Source: Isoetes taiwanensis (taxonomy: Eukaryota; Streptophyta; Lycopodiopsida; Isoetales; Isoetaceae). From it: DNA of 64,000 nucleotides. The notes under the pieces were generated by a model, which ran no database searches, had not been told where the DNA came from, and saw nothing but the letters and a program-made list of their open reading frames with translations. Below, piece by piece: positions 46,201 to 61,200 of this stretch (position 1 is its first letter; the number at the start of each line of letters is the position of its first letter). A program made the translations under genes and the position numbers. The stretch spans positions 3,127,869-3,191,868 of the forward strand of contig JAJEKV010000109.1 in assembly GCA_021234155.1 (NCBI GenBank), written 5' to 3'.

Positions 46201-49200
46201 CCGTTTGCTCATCAACAGAATGGGGTAGCAGAGAGGCGCAATAGATCCTTGTTGGATCTTGTTGGCGCAATGCTAGCGTGCCAAATTACCTAAAAGTTTT
46301 GGGGAGATGCAGTTCACACAGCTTGTTACTTGGCCAATAGAGCACTCACTAAAGCTGTAAATGGAAAGACACCATTTGAGGCATTTTATGGCACTAAACG
46401 GATGTGTCACACTTAAGAGTGTTTGGATCGTGGCATATGCATCTTTGCCCTTGAGCAGCTAAAAAAAATTTGGGAAATTGCATGATAGGGCACTAAAAAC
46501 CATTTTTATTGGGTATCCTTGAACAAAGGGTTACAAACTCTACGATCCTATCACCAATAAAGTTATCATCAGCCGTAGTGTCAAGTTCCTCGAAAATGCA
46601 ACCTATGATGCATCCATTTGGGCTGATATGCCAGCTGATCAGTTTGACCCAACATTGTTGGTTGGCGAGCTTGTCGCAGCACCAAGCTCTTTGAAGAAAC
46701 AATTCCTGCTCCAGTTTCAGCCCCTCCATCTTCTGCTGCTGATCTTGAAGATGTGGATTTGTATCCTGATGCGTATAAAGGTATATCACTACCTACTTTT
46801 TGAAGTTAATCCGGTTGATTATCATGCTGAAAATAATCAGTCTTTAACCCCTCAATTTGCTGCCCGAAGAATTTAAATACCAGCATAATTTAGAAGCTCG
46901 TGCATCTTCTTCTCCTTTGAAAAGGCAGTGTAATCTTGCTTTGCTTGCCAAAGTTGTGGATCATAAAGATCCGTCCTCATATCAGGAAGCTATTCAAGAG
47001 GAAAAGTGGCAAAGGCCATGGCTGAAGAATACCATATGCTTCTTGAGCAGAATACATGGGATCTTGTTGATTTACCTCCTCACAACAAGCGCCATTGGAA
47101 ATAAGTGGGTTTTAGCACAAAATTCCATGCTGATGGGTCTATCTCCAAGTATAAAGCTCGTTTGGTGGCTAAAGGTTACTCGCAACAAAAGGGATTGATT
47201 TAGGAAGTCTTTTGCTCCTGTCGGCGCATCGCTACTGTTAGAGCAGTAATAGCATTGGCAGCTATGAAAGGATGGTCACTCTTTCAAATGGATTTCAGAT
47301 CTGCTTTTTGAGCGGTGATTTACAGGAAGAAGTTTATATGCACCAACCTGTGGGTTTTGAGGTTAAAGGCAAGGAGCATTTGGTTTGCAAGCTCAAGAAG
47401 AGCCTTTATGGCTTAAAGCAAGCTCCCAGATGTTGGCATCATAAAAGCAAATCAGTTTTTGGCTAATGGTTATCGCCCGAGTAATGCTGATCCTAATCTT
47501 TATTTTGCAGTCGCATGGCCAGTCCTTGTCCATTGTGATCCTCTATGTTGATGATTTGATCATCACGGGTGATGGGTGATGCAGAACTCCTTATTGAACA
47601 GCTCAAGATAAATCTTGTTAAACACTTTCAAATGACTGATTTGGGTCTCATGCACTATTGTTTAGGCATTGAGATATGGCAGCAGACAGGAGGTATTTTC
47701 CTTTCACAGAAAAAGTACATTAAAGACTTACTACAACAGTTCAACATGCAAAATTGCAGGTCAGTTGCTTCTCCACTTGAGCGGACCTCAAACTTGATCT
47801 CAATCTTGATGAGATTGAATGCAATGTCACGTTGTATCGTAGCCTTGTTGATGCGCTCATCTATTTGACAGTGAGCAGGCCAGATATTGCTTTTGCAGCT
47901 GCACTTCTTAGTAAGCTTTATGGCCGCGCCAGAAATCTCATTGGCTTGCTGCCAAAGCGTTTTAGCCTACTTAAAGGTACATTAGATGAAGGTATTTTTT
48001 ATGCTAAATCTTCAGATTCAAGGCTGCAGATTTATACTGATGCCGATTATGCAAACTGTTTAGACTCTAGGAAGTCTACTACAGGCATGGTTACATAAGT
48101 TGGCCCAAATGTGATCACCTGGCTTAGCAAAAAGCAGTCCACTGTCTCTAAGAGCACAACTGAGGCAGAAATAAAAGCATTAAGTACAGGGTACAGGAAA
48201 TGCTTTGGCTTAACACTCTATTTGCAGATTTGCATGTACCGCTATCACGCGTCGCGCTGTATTGTGACAATCAGCGGTGCTATCGAGCTGACCAAAGATT
48301 ACGCTTCCACCCTAAGACAAAACACTTGGATGTTCTTCTATGTTTTGTTCGAGAACAGGTCCAGCTCGGTACATGTTCCTTAACTCATTGCTCTTCTGAT
48401 AACCAGGTTGCCGACGGCTTCACAAAACCACTTGTGGGTCAGAAATTCGTAACGTTTAAGAAGGCTTTGGGCATGATGAAGTATCAGCTGAAGGGAGAGA
48501 ATCTCTAACAGAATTTTCAGCTTTCTTCTTCATCAAGAAAACCAAACCATTCCCTTCCGTTTGTTTTCTTTATGTTCTTGTCTTTTATCTCTCATATGTT
48601 TCAGAGGGAGTGTTAGATAATGTGAAACATATGGTCTAAAGTGACACGTGTCATCCTATCAGTGTCACCATGTTGTGCATGGCACATTAGATTAAGCGTG
48701 TACTCTTTTGTACTGTAATTCAGTCAGGGCTTTCTTCAATAGAATTAGGTTCTTTGTGTCTCCTTGTGTCGTATCTCTCCTTGTGTTCAGATCAATCAAC
48801 CCTAATAATTTATTGCTTAATAAGGAGCCCAAGCTAGACATGATAATTGGTAATGTCACCTAGCACAGGCTAGTCCAAAGGCTTTGCTCAAAAGGAGTAT
48901 TAAGGCCTTTGCACCATAGAACCGGCAGTGTAATTTGGCTAACCTATCTTCAAAATACGTTTTGGATGGTGACCTAATGTATGTAATGCGTAGAGATGTA
49001 TCCATTAAGGAGATGTATTCATTAATTTATTTCGGTTCAAACAATCACCTAAGGCATGGCATTAAAGAAAGATGGATAAAAGCTGCTGCAACGTTGTATA
49101 CAAACCATTAGTCTACTTATCGCATATACAGGTTGAAATCAACAGATTGTATGGTACTTTTGAGATGAAATATAGGTATTCAATTACGACAGACTACTAT

Positions 49201-52200
49201 TATAAGTCAAAAGAGGTATGCTTGCATTTGCTGGAAAAGTTCCATCATGCCAGTTCACAACATCAAATAGCCACCCTGCTTAATTACAGAGCCTGGCGAT
49301 AAAAAAATATTCCTATATGCAGGCAGTTACATTAAGTTATGTAACTGTTTCTGTTTAACTTCTAGCTATGGGCAGCGCAACTATTCACATGCAGTAACTA
49401 ACCATAAAATGAAAAGTAAGCGGCAAGATACTGTTGCACTTAGGACAGTTAGAAACAAAATCCTTCCATGTGTACCAGTTTTCCACGAGTCAAATAGGCA
49501 AATTTGAGCATCCATTTCTTCAAGTCCAATGACAACTCGATGAAATTTGGGACTTAAGGTACACAGAAAACACTCTTCACGTATCAGCTATGAGCTTGGT
49601 CATTTCAAGGCCAGAAAGGGTGTTTCAGTTTAAGGTTTAGCGTTTCAGTTTAGGGTTTAAGGTCTTGGTGCGATGTGGGTATGAGAAAACATGGTAAGAG
49701 AGACTAGAAGAGGACAAGACCTAAAGGTCAGATGATAATTTTTCTATCCAAAAACTCCTAGTTATCTATAGATAAGTCATGGTCTTGGTCGTGGTCTTAC
49801 TCTTCGTAGGTGGAACGGGGCATTTATTGTACCTTGACCCTTTGACTCTTGAGGCCTTGACCTTTGAATGCATGTGATTTATTGATACATAAGCGTAAAA
49901 TACCAACAAAAAACATTCATTCATCTTGTATTTGCTAATAAACTCTTCAAATCTACGTGCTGACAACTAGTTAGCTTAGATTGCCACTCTTAGGCTTTTT
50001 TGTCTTACTGCATATCAACAAACAAAAATACAAGAGGGATGTTTGATAAGAGATTACATGTTGAACTGGTTATGCTTAAAGCAAATGGACCAGAGTTCCC
50101 GTCATACCCGTCAATCATCTGCACAACAGAACATCAAATAGGAAAAATCTTCCCTGACTATATGCAATTAATTTTTGGCAATATTAAATGAACAATCATC
50201 ATACTAGAAATATAAACCATACATAAATGTCATCCATAACATGAGAGATGACATGTCTTACAATTGGACCACCTCTGCCACCTGTTTTCTCTCCTAAAGG
50301 TCCAAGGCGAGCAGAATTGACTTCCCTTTCCTATGTTAATGAAGAGTCACAAGCCAGATAGTGTATGGAGAATGGATACTAAAGCAATCACATTAGCGAC
50401 TTCCAAGATAGGAAACAAATGATCAGCTCCCATCCGTTTATTTCCACTCTGCTGTAAATCTTGTTAGCAGTTAGGTTGTTCTAGTGATACGTCATACTGC
50501 TGATGTGACATTGTGGATGGCATACCTATATAAGCCATAGTCATGTCTTATTCTAGTTAGTGAGCATTCTCGCGAGTGAGCTAGAGTCATCAGGGTGCCT
50601 GTCTTGCCTTTTGTATCTCTTCCTTCATATCCATGTATGATCCAAAATGTCAACATGGTATCAGAGCTCTGCATGGAGTGGGGATTAGGCAAATTTTGTT
50701 ATGGCAGAATGTTCTTGACGATTCACATGCAGTGTAGCGGATCTGCATTGGTAAAGATTCACAGGTAATATAACATATCTGCATTGGTGTTCTTTTGAAC
50801 CCAATCTTTGCTCTGATCTGCAACTTACTTGCAGAGATTTCGCAGATTGCAAGATCATCCGACTGGAGGCTCTTTTTGCTAAAATCCTTTGTGATTTCGT
50901 GCTTGAGCCACCTCATGTTCGGATCTTTCTAGTATTCAGGCCGTTTTTCGTCTCGTAAAGCCTCAGATTACGAATTTCCATTGTTGCCTAGTTTGTCGTC
51001 TAGGCTTATCTGATTAGTGTCCATGCCTTGTTCTTTAAACTTGTCGAGTTCCAGCATGGAAATTGGTAAAGGATGTCAGACATTTGGTACATTTGGTCAA
51101 ATTTTTTGTTTTGTGCAACAATTGTTAATGCAAAGCAAGCGGAATTCGTTACCGTAAAAGACAGAGAAATTAGGACGCCTAAAATACCAGGGAATTGGGC
51201 ACCAGGGGTGAGGTCGGATCTGGATTTACTTGTAGGGTGTTTTGACTGTTGTTGCTAAAGAACTAAGATCAACAAGTTTTGTCAGACTTGTGCAAGATTT
51301 GTGATGTTTCCTTGCTAGATGAGCTCTCATTCTGGTAATGATTTTGTTTTTTAAGATTGTTGCCATTCTAGAAAGGATTACCATTCAGGAGGGTTTGTGG
51401 CTTTTCTATACTCATGGGAAATTCTTACACATGAACTTCTCAATGGTGAGAACCACCACTCCTGGTTTGACAATTTCGAGATTCATATTGGTATCAATCA
51501 TCTATCTGAAGTTTTAAAACCTGCTTGGAATCCTGTTATTCCAGATGACAAGGAGAAAGATTTAGCAGATCTCATTCTTCTTAAGGCTACAGTTTCAGAT
51601 GATTTCAAGAGAGATCTCAGAACTGTTGAGACATTTCAGCATGCTTTGGAGTTTGTACAGCAAAATTCTGTGCACCAGAAAGGAGCTAGGCAACAGGTTA
51701 ATATCCAAAAGCAAATAATATAATCTCAAACTTTAGGACTGTGCAAGCATGAGCAACTATCTTGGTCAGCTGAAGACTCTTAACGGACAACAACTTTGAT
51801 GCTGGTGGAGAAATGGATGATGCTACTCTTATTACCCATGCTCTCAATGGATTGTCTAAAGAATATAGGTACATTACTGATTACTATGAGCTGAAAAAAT
51901 GTATTCAGCTTACTTTTAAGCAGATGCAGCATCAACTTATGGAGACAGAATCTAGGTACAAGAGAATCATAAGGAGGCAATAAACTACTCTACGGTACTG
52001 AATTGTAGAAAGTTCCAAAAGGATGTTGTACAATATCTTAAGGAGCAAGCTCTCAAGGCTTCTGAAATTCTGAAACTCCAGGCAATCTTAAAGCAACAAG
52101 GTTCAGCACTTACAGCATCTAATTGTCATATTGATTTTTGTTACACGTTTGTCAAGGTACAGAACAGCCTCTAGAAAATGTTACGGAACAGTTGCATCAT

Positions 52201-55200
52201 TTTCAAGATACATCTATAGTGCTGGAAAAGGACTTGAAGGTAGCCAATGCACAGGTAGAGCTAAGAACAGTAGCAGAGCTATATTCTTCATTGGAAAGGA
52301 GAATTGGCTGTTAGGGCTCGCCCTAGGGCAGTGATGCGTCTCCGCTCTAGACTGATCTGAAACCAGCGGGATATGTCTGCCTCTCTTTGAATACGGATGC
52401 TAGCAGGGCTGAAGGTGTTTATGTCTCCTATAAGCAGTGAATCAGATCTGTTCTTGGTGCTAGCTTAGTCGTCTTCTTCTAGACGGTCCTAATTTGCTGC
52501 ATCAGGTAACCCACTTACGTGGATTTCTTCTTTGGTAGCATGCTTCGTGTCTTCTTGACCGCCCAAAGGAAGAGCCCAAATCTGGGATGTTGGCTTACAA
52601 GGTGTAGGAGGAAAATAGTTCCACTAACATGGCTTCCTTCTATGGAAGAATGCACTATGTCTATAGACAGTCTGAAAGGGCAGTCCCAAAGATTGGGAAG
52701 TTGGTTTATAAGGCAAAGAAGGAAGATGCTTCAAATTTTGGGGACAGGTGCTCCGACTGGCTATCTACAGCAGGGAATATTAAAAACTGTGAATGGGATA
52801 GTAAACCCTTTGTGCCTGTGCCTGTTCTTCTCCATTTCCTTGCTAGCTGGAAGGATCAGTTTTAATGGTAAAGTTTATTTAAGAGACAACGATATGTGAG
52901 TTTTTTGTATTGTGAGTTCATTTAGAGGCTTCATGCATACGCACTAGAGTGATGTTTCAGGATATATAATCCCGACAATGCAACATTCTAATTACTAGGG
53001 TTCATGATCCTTCCAAAGTGGAAGGTGGTCTTACAATTGTAAAACTTTAATCATTTGAACGAAAAATGTTAGAAATTGTAAAACCTTAATTATCCAAATG
53101 AAAATGTGTGGCTGAAGGTGGTCTTAGCAATTGTAAAACTTTAAACATTTGAACGAAAAATGTTAGAAATTGTAAAACCTTAATTATCCAAATGAAAATG
53201 TGTGGCTGAAGGTGGTCTTACAATTATATAAGTTCGATCCTTCCAAAGTGGAACTTTTGATATAAATGACTGTACACTGCAAGTGTCATCGTTGCAGCTA
53301 ATCTGGTTTAGAGACGTAGCAGTCTTTTCATAGATCGACATAATGGAGTCAAACTGCGTAAGTGTATCGCATAATGAAATGTCGACAACCTAACGGAAAA
53401 AAAAAAATAGAATAACATAAACCTTAACTGCTTGTTCTCCTATATATTCATATGAGCTGCACGAACAAGTAGTCACGCACATAGCAAACATCAGCAATAC
53501 ATGTGCCAAGAGATCAAGAATTTTTATAACTATAAGTAAACTAAGAACTGCTTTGTCATCTTAGTGATTCAGGAACAAAGAACACACGTTGTCCTAAGTT
53601 CTTTAATGAATGCAAGCAAAGGAGTTGCGATATTACTCAAAGTGAATTTTCATGTACATTAAGAGTAGCACATTACCATGTTACTAGCTGCTTTGTATTG
53701 GAAAACAACATCTGGGCCTGAATTATGACATGAATCAAAGCTTTCATCATAAACATTCTTGTAAACTGCAGAATTATCTATATAATAAAATGGTACTGAT
53801 GGAATTATTTTCGGATTTGATGATGTTTGCCCGCAAGGGTTAGATAAACTCCATTTGCATATATCTGCAGAACAACATATATGAACTCATCACTTCCACA
53901 AAAGATCTAGGATGTGTTTTAGCATCTAAAATGATGTTAAGCATATAAAACGACATGGCCTATAAACACTGAATCCTACCACCTTCTAAGGTTTGTTGAA
54001 TGTTACTATTTCTAGAAAAGGAGGATAGACTGGGTAGATACCAAAACCAGCTCCTCTTGCTTGCTTATTACTTCACAGTGTCCATTATACTACCATCTAA
54101 GGTGCGACAAAGGCAAGCCATATTAAGGTCAACAATTGAGCAGTAGCAAAGACAAATTAATAACGCATCTAATGTTGTCATGTCTATTATAATTTGCTGG
54201 TCTTTTCTGGCAGGCCCAGAGATTGCATGTAGTCATAAGGAATGATCAAGGAATTGTTTGACGAAAAAATGAATATATGTGGGTAATGGAAATGGTAGAA
54301 TGGAAAAGGGGAACAGATAGTCATCGTAAAATGACATTTGACAATGAATGCTGCCTCGAGCCCTTGGGAATTCCCTCCGGAGAGCATTTTGGCAGGTGGA
54401 AATGAATCAAGTTGGGAGGTCACTGTAAGGTCCTGATGCAACCCTGACACTTGTTACCACACCTCTTTGTTTCATGGACACTAGCCTGCTCCCAAAGGAC
54501 AAGTTTTTATAACTGTGACCAATGAATGCTTTATAAGGCATACATACCATTATCACGTGAAACCATCCTTCCTTCTAAAGTAATATTGAATCGAAGGTCT
54601 TTACTTATGAATGCCCAGGCAATCTTTGATTGGTGGTCCAAAAAATCTGCAAATGCAAATCATGTTAATTCAACCTCACAATAAGTAAAGGCTTTATGTT
54701 CTTAAGATATAAAATTTTGATTAATCGAAAAGTTTTGGAATTGGTCACTACTCCATAGAGCTCCAACCACGAGCTAAGCAATTACGCCATCACTGGCCTT
54801 GTTACTAACCAGAATTTTTCGCCAATATAATGCTAATTGTTTGTGATACCGACCAGCTACTGCCAGCAGTAAAGGTAAGCTGGGATGGTGAAAAGTAGCC
54901 TACAAGGATCAAAAGTAAGAATTCAAATATGCATAAATCCGGAAAAGAAGATGTTCAGAACATTAGCAACCCTAAACACATAGGAAGAAAAAAGAAAGAA
55001 CCAACTTAAACATAGAGAGAGAACAAGAACAAACCTATTGTAGGATCAAAAAAATATGGCTTCAGAACAACACTATAGGTTGGGCTTGCTTTCAAGCTGC
55101 TTGAACAGAATATGTCAACCCCTCTGTTCCATTCTGAATTGACCTTGGATGAACATCAACTAGAGGCTGCCGGAGGTTTGTATTCACAAGCCTTGTTGAT

Positions 55201-58200
55201 GTATCAGGCTTTGTGTTCTTTATGGCACTTGATTCTGAGGCATCAACAATAGCTCCTACAACATCTGAAGGTCTAGCGTCTGGATTTCGTCCAAGGTAGA
55301 CAGCTGCAACCCCTGCCTAAAAACAAACCCAGACAACTGTTTCACAAAAGACAAAACACGTACTGCTTCTAGATCATGTATTGAAACGCCAAAATGACTA
55401 TAAAGACACAAAAAGATAATTAAAGCTGTCACTGCATCTAAGCTTAAACAGTATATACTTAGCCTTACAACTAAATGGCACATCATCAATCATGATCACC
55501 TCTTCTTCCTCCCACGGGGGATTAGCAGCTAACATGAATGATGACGGGGAGTCGGTCGAGAAAAGGACCCCTTTTCCAACCTCTTCTTGGGCGTCTCCTT
55601 CTTTGAATGACAGCCAGATGGATCATGTCATGCATGACTTAGAATTGAATTAGGTGTGCCATGTCATCACTGACTTCACATACTAATGCCTAGCGGAAAA
55701 TTTTCAGCTTAAAGTTCAGCCACTTCCAAACTTCTCTTGAGAAAATCTTATAGATTTTTGAACTATTCATGGGTTGTTGAATAAGGCCAAGCACAGTCAA
55801 GTTGCAAAATTGATGTTATATTGCAGCCTGCAATTGGCCCTAGTTGTCAAATCATGTATCAATATGCAAGACTAACTAGGTTGCCTGATACCTCTGCCTG
55901 ACACTTCGCATGAGCATATCAATAGGCTAAGCCATGAAGGTATGTGAAGTGTACCACCAAGTACAAGGTTGATCCTGATGCCTTCTGCAGTGCTTTAAGC
56001 AATCAGAAAATGAAAGATAAGCTGTATACATATATGCTAGAATGAAAGAGATACGAAATAGCTAGACATGAGTAAACTAAATAAAGAACTATCATGATGA
56101 CTGGCTTTTAGAGACTATGAGTAAACTAAATAAAGAACTATCATGATGACTGGCTTTTAGTGGAAGCTATGCCAGCAACGTACAGGACATGCCTAGTCAT
56201 CTAAGAACGATGACATGTCACATGTCATATGCTAACATCCCCTGATGACTAGCATGACACAACTAAAAATCCTCGACTAACATCTCCCGAGAAATAACAT
56301 GTCCTAAATTCAGCATATAAAAAAGCCATAGAATTAACTATGGTTTGCCACTAGATAATTGTTTTAAGCCATAACCTCCTGCCCTTGTATCAATCTCCGT
56401 TCTTGGTCAGATAAGGATCATCCGTAATGAATGAAGATGCAGTGTGAATATGCAAAAAAAAAAGATATCGGAATAGCTAGGCTAGTGAGTGGACTGAATG
56501 AGAAACTATAAAAGCATGACTATGACTTTATAGGAGAGCCATGTCAGCAACATAAGTGTCATGTCTAGTCATCTAAAGGAGGTGGCATGTAATGTCATAT
56601 GCTAACATTCCCCTGATGACTAGCATGACTCAAAATTAGAAACTGAATTAATTTAATAAACCTCATAAACTGAAGTAGTCTACCAACAAGAACTAAGCAA
56701 CAAAAACTGAGATATAATCCCCCTGAAGGCGATCATGGGACAGAACATGCAAAAGCTGTTTCATATGGCTGAATTGATGTCCTCAAGCAGTTTTATTAAG
56801 CCATCAGCAACTTGGCGTTTGGTAGAACAATACGAGAGTTAGAGATAACCATTTTCTAGCTGCTCTTTGACAAACCATCGCTTAATATACATATGTTTAA
56901 TGAGGAGGTGCATCTTGTGGCCTTTTGCATGAGCAATGGGCCACTGTTATCACAGTATATGCTGTTATCACAGTATATGGCTGCAGGTTTGAGCAGGAAG
57001 CCCAAATCTTCAAATAAATGTACCAGCCACCTCAACTCTTAAACTGTGGTGACTAAGGTTTTGACCTCACCCTCAGTCAGATCTTCTAAGCAAAGGAAGA
57101 TTGAGATTTATTGCCTCCAGCTATGGTTCAGCAATAAGCAAGGGCAGCTCAACTGGATAGTCTTCTTCTGGAATGGGTTCATGATAGTCAAGGGGTTCAT
57201 AGTCATCATAGGCATCTGTATCATCTGCTGCAATAGTGGAAATATCAGCACTTGAAGTGCTGGGGATAGTGGGAGCACCTGCTGCAACAAAAGTTGGAGC
57301 GGAAGCACTTGAAGTACTTGCAATAGTGGGATTATCAGCAGCAGCACTTGAAGGACCTGCAGCAGTTTTAGTTGCGGCAGAAGTAGAGGAATGCCACCAA
57401 TATGAACCATGTGAGAAGACCCTGGAGGTTGGCTGTCTAAGCGTGCCATGACCAATGCAAAGGTGTTGATGACAACTTTGTCACAATCAGTTATGTAGAC
57501 TGCATCCACAAGAAAGTTCATACTTCTAGATCAAACATGTGCTTGGTAACAGGGCCAAAGCATCTCAATTGCAACTTTTGGGCCATTTAGTCTTAGGTCA
57601 CTTAAATGATGAAGCTTGTATATTTTGGATTCTAGTTCAGACCATCAAAAGTATCATGTGAATCATCACTTACTGTTGCTGTTGTTGTGGCATGCAAGAT
57701 TCGGACATATTCATCTTCCCCCTCTAGTTTCAGCATCGAAATTGAATATGGTTCAAGGCATGTCTGCACTTACTACCAAGGACCTACAATGTGCTGCATG
57801 TAGTCTTGGGAAGCAAGTACAAACATCTTACTCATTGCAGGCTAAGTTTTAAGCTCAACACCCATTGGAGCTGCTGCATACAGATATATGCCATCTACCT
57901 TTAGAATCTTTGGCTGGCAACAGGTATTCCCTTGGCATAGTAGATATACATGGGTTTTGAGACTTGAATTTGATTGAAGTCTCAAGCTCTTGCCACCTTT
58001 AACTTACAAATTGAGAATGAATTATTTACTACTATCAAAGCTCTTAGGTCTGATAATGCCAAAGAGTATATTTCTCAGGAATTTCAGACCTATGTTCAGT
58101 CAAAGAGAGATGATTGTGCCTTATGGTCACTCTCAAAATGGAGTAGTAGAGCGCAAGAATAGAACCCTTATGAACTTGATTGAAGCATGCTTGAGTTATC

Positions 58201-61200
58201 TCCACAATTTTGGGATGAGGCAGTTCTAACTGCTGATTATTTTTGTAACAGGGCTCCCACTCAGGCCATCAACTTTAAAACGCCTTTTTTGAGGTGCTAT
58301 ATGGAACTAAGCTAGATGTCTCTAATCTTAGGGTATTTGGCTTCCTATGCCATTGTTCCTTGAGAATTACTGCAGAAACAAAGGCAAGTTAGCTGACAGA
58401 GCTATAAAGGTTATCTTTATTGTATATCCTAGCAATAAAAACTAAGTAAAGTTTACAAGTAATCCAGGCGAGAATAACAACTTTTATTTTGAGGGTAAGA
58501 CAGTTGGTGGTAGAAGAGCTACATCCCCTTCCATCTGCCATCATTTTGACTACTGTTCTTGGTATATGGATAAAGATTCTTGAAATCATTCAATTGGCCT
58601 GCCAAATGCTTGGTAGCCCCAGGATCTACAAGCCAAGCATGTGGCTGTAAATTCTCTGCAGTGATGTTGAGGAAATGCAATTCTGCCTCCTCCAAATCAA
58701 CATGATAAACATGAGCAGTTACCTCATGTGAAGAACTTCGAATCTGTAGCCTTTTGTTTTGCCTCCTTATCGTCACAAAATCAGCAACATCCTTGAAGTT
58801 CCTTGCAGTCTGGTTTAGCGTGGCCCTTTTATTGCAATAACAGCAAGTAAATGGTTGCTGAGGTGCAGACTTAGCCTCTGATTTAGATTCTGCTGTAACA
58901 TCAAAAGAGGAGCAGTAGATGCAGCATTGGCCTCAAGTAGATACTAATGGCAGTATGGAAGGTGTGGAAAGCCCAGTTTTAGAATAAAAAGTGGCCTCCA
59001 TTTGATCATACCTTTTGTGACATTGTTTCATCTATAAGTTTGTGTTGAAGCTGATTGAAGGAGATAGTGATCTTATCCTGCAGCTTGTAATAGTCTGTGA
59101 CACTTTGATACTCATGAGGCAGGCCTTTGAGAGCATATTGTATAAGGGATAGATCTGTGAAGACCACCTGCTGCATGATATTTTTTTCCCTCAAGGCCTT
59201 GAACTGTTGCAGATAATCTACGCATGTTAGAGCATCCTTCAATCTTAGATTATCCATCTGGCTTTGAATTCCAAGTTGTTGACCTTCACCTGCCTGAATA
59301 CAATTCTGATGAAGGAAATCAAGAGCAGATGAAAGCTTTATAACCTCGAAGATCTCTCTGAAAATCTCTGCATATAGAAGCTTTGAGATGATTCAGAGCT
59401 AGAAAATCTTTGTTGAGTTCATCAGGTGTGGTAGGTTTTTCAAGTGAACTAGAACACAGCATTTAGACTGCTGAGATTCAAGTTGGTTTCAAAAGCATCT
59501 CTTCAGGTCAAATAATTGTCAATAACTAACACCGGATGTGTAAAATACTTCTATGGATTTGAATCTGCAGCCATATTGGATGTATGTATGAAGGACTTCA
59601 GACAGAGGTAAGATAGAACTTGTAAATCTTCATAAGGCCAGGGGAAATCTTACCAAATCAGCACATCCAAGCAAAAAGAATGAGATGAAGACGAATCTGA
59701 GCCAGAAAGTGCAGATCCGAACAAGAGAAAGCAGATCCGGTTCAATTCCATTGAGAAAGAACCTGGCATGAAGAATCCGGCGTGAGAAGATTCTGGTGTA
59801 AAGATTCCTGGCATGAAGAATCAGGCGTGAGGAATGCGTCGTGAACAAATTTGACATGAGAAAAAAGTTGATCTGTTACGAATACATTCTAAAAGTTAGA
59901 ATGTTATGAGAAAGTCCAGACTTTTATACAACCATGGCATTAGAATTAGCTATCCTAATTGTCATGCCAATCATAGATAACCAATAATAGAGTAGCATGA
60001 CAATTAGGATAGCTAATTCTAATGCCATGGTTGTATAAAAGTCTGGACTTTCTCATAACATTCTAACTTTTAGAATGTATTCGTAACATGATGTGAATAA
60101 ATTTGGACCTCGTGAGGACTTCGTCCTGAACTTCTTAGCGCATTCAGACCCAATCTCCACCAATGCATGCAGAGAATTGCAAGCGAAATTGATTGAATCC
60201 CTTCTGATTAGGGCCAGCACCTTGTTCTGATCCTCCTGTTAAAAATTGGCACTCATTTTTTTCTCACAACATGGCTCGATACCATGAAGATGCAGTGTGA
60301 ATATGCAAGGGAGAAAAAGGGCAGAATAGCTAGGCTAGTGAGTGGACTGAATGAGAAACTAAAAGCATGACTATGGCTTTATAGGAGAGCCATGTCAGCA
60401 ACATAAGTGTCATGTCTAGTCATCTAAAGGTGGTGACATGTAATTTGTTATATGCTAACAATGAGTAACAGCAGATGGAAGTTTTTGTTTGCAAACTTAG
60501 CTTCACTTAATCTGTGAGACTGCCATTCTAGATCTCCCTGAGTAACAATTCAACACCAAGCTAGCTTGCAAGCATAACACACCAGCAAATCATGCTGCAA
60601 ATTACACTGCTCATACTTTTGAAATTGCCCCAATAATGCGAGGCGCCTTTCAAAACTAGAAACTAGATTTGTATGCTCATATCCATCAAGAACAAATAGT
60701 ACTTGATTTCTCAAATGCAGGCACCTGTAACTTACCTTTAGCTGCTTGGTTAATCTTCCAATATAAGGGTAAGAAATGTACCCCAAACAATCATCCAAGT
60801 TAGGATGATCCTCCACGTTCCCATCATGTGACAACCAAATGGAATATGTAGATACATAGAAAGAGGCAAATTCAGGGTGGGAAGTCCATCCGAGCAAAAG
60901 ACTCCGGATCAACCCCTGTTTGGTGGGTTGTGAGACCAATGGATTTCATAAGAAACCATCTAGGTGGCAAATTGTAATGCTCCTCAAAAGCATATTGGAC
61001 TCGTTCCATCTCCATATTCCATGAAACATCTTCCATGTGATAGATGCATCGTCTTCTGTCTCTTAAAGGGCAATGGATCTTGAAATGGTTAACCTTGCCT
61101 GCTGCAATTTGTCAAACCTGCACAACCAGGCGGAATGGCTCTGTTGGTAAAGGAGGTGCTGATCGGGATGGCGTGGTATATGTGTTATCGGATCTGTTGT

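Larger units (their letters stand above)
43443..48812 (+). mobile_element. Near-complete Ty1/copia element with TSD ATTTA
   Basis: ATTTA occurs at 43443-43447 and 48808-48812. The 5' LTR is 43448-43825, the 3' LTR 48611-48807. The primer site TGGTATCAGAGCC is at 43826-43838 and the polypurine tract AGAGGGAG precedes the 3' LTR. The internal order is gag, protease, integrase, RT, RNaseH (copia order). Several frameshifts and stops make it non-coding-competent. It lies in the intron between exons 7 and 8 of the protease gene, opposite to that gene. Confidence 0.92.

Noticed and set aside
57236-57451. Ala/Val-rich plus-strand frame
   Set aside because: It is the shadow of the low-complexity Leu/Gln/Pro linker of the minus-strand copia element.
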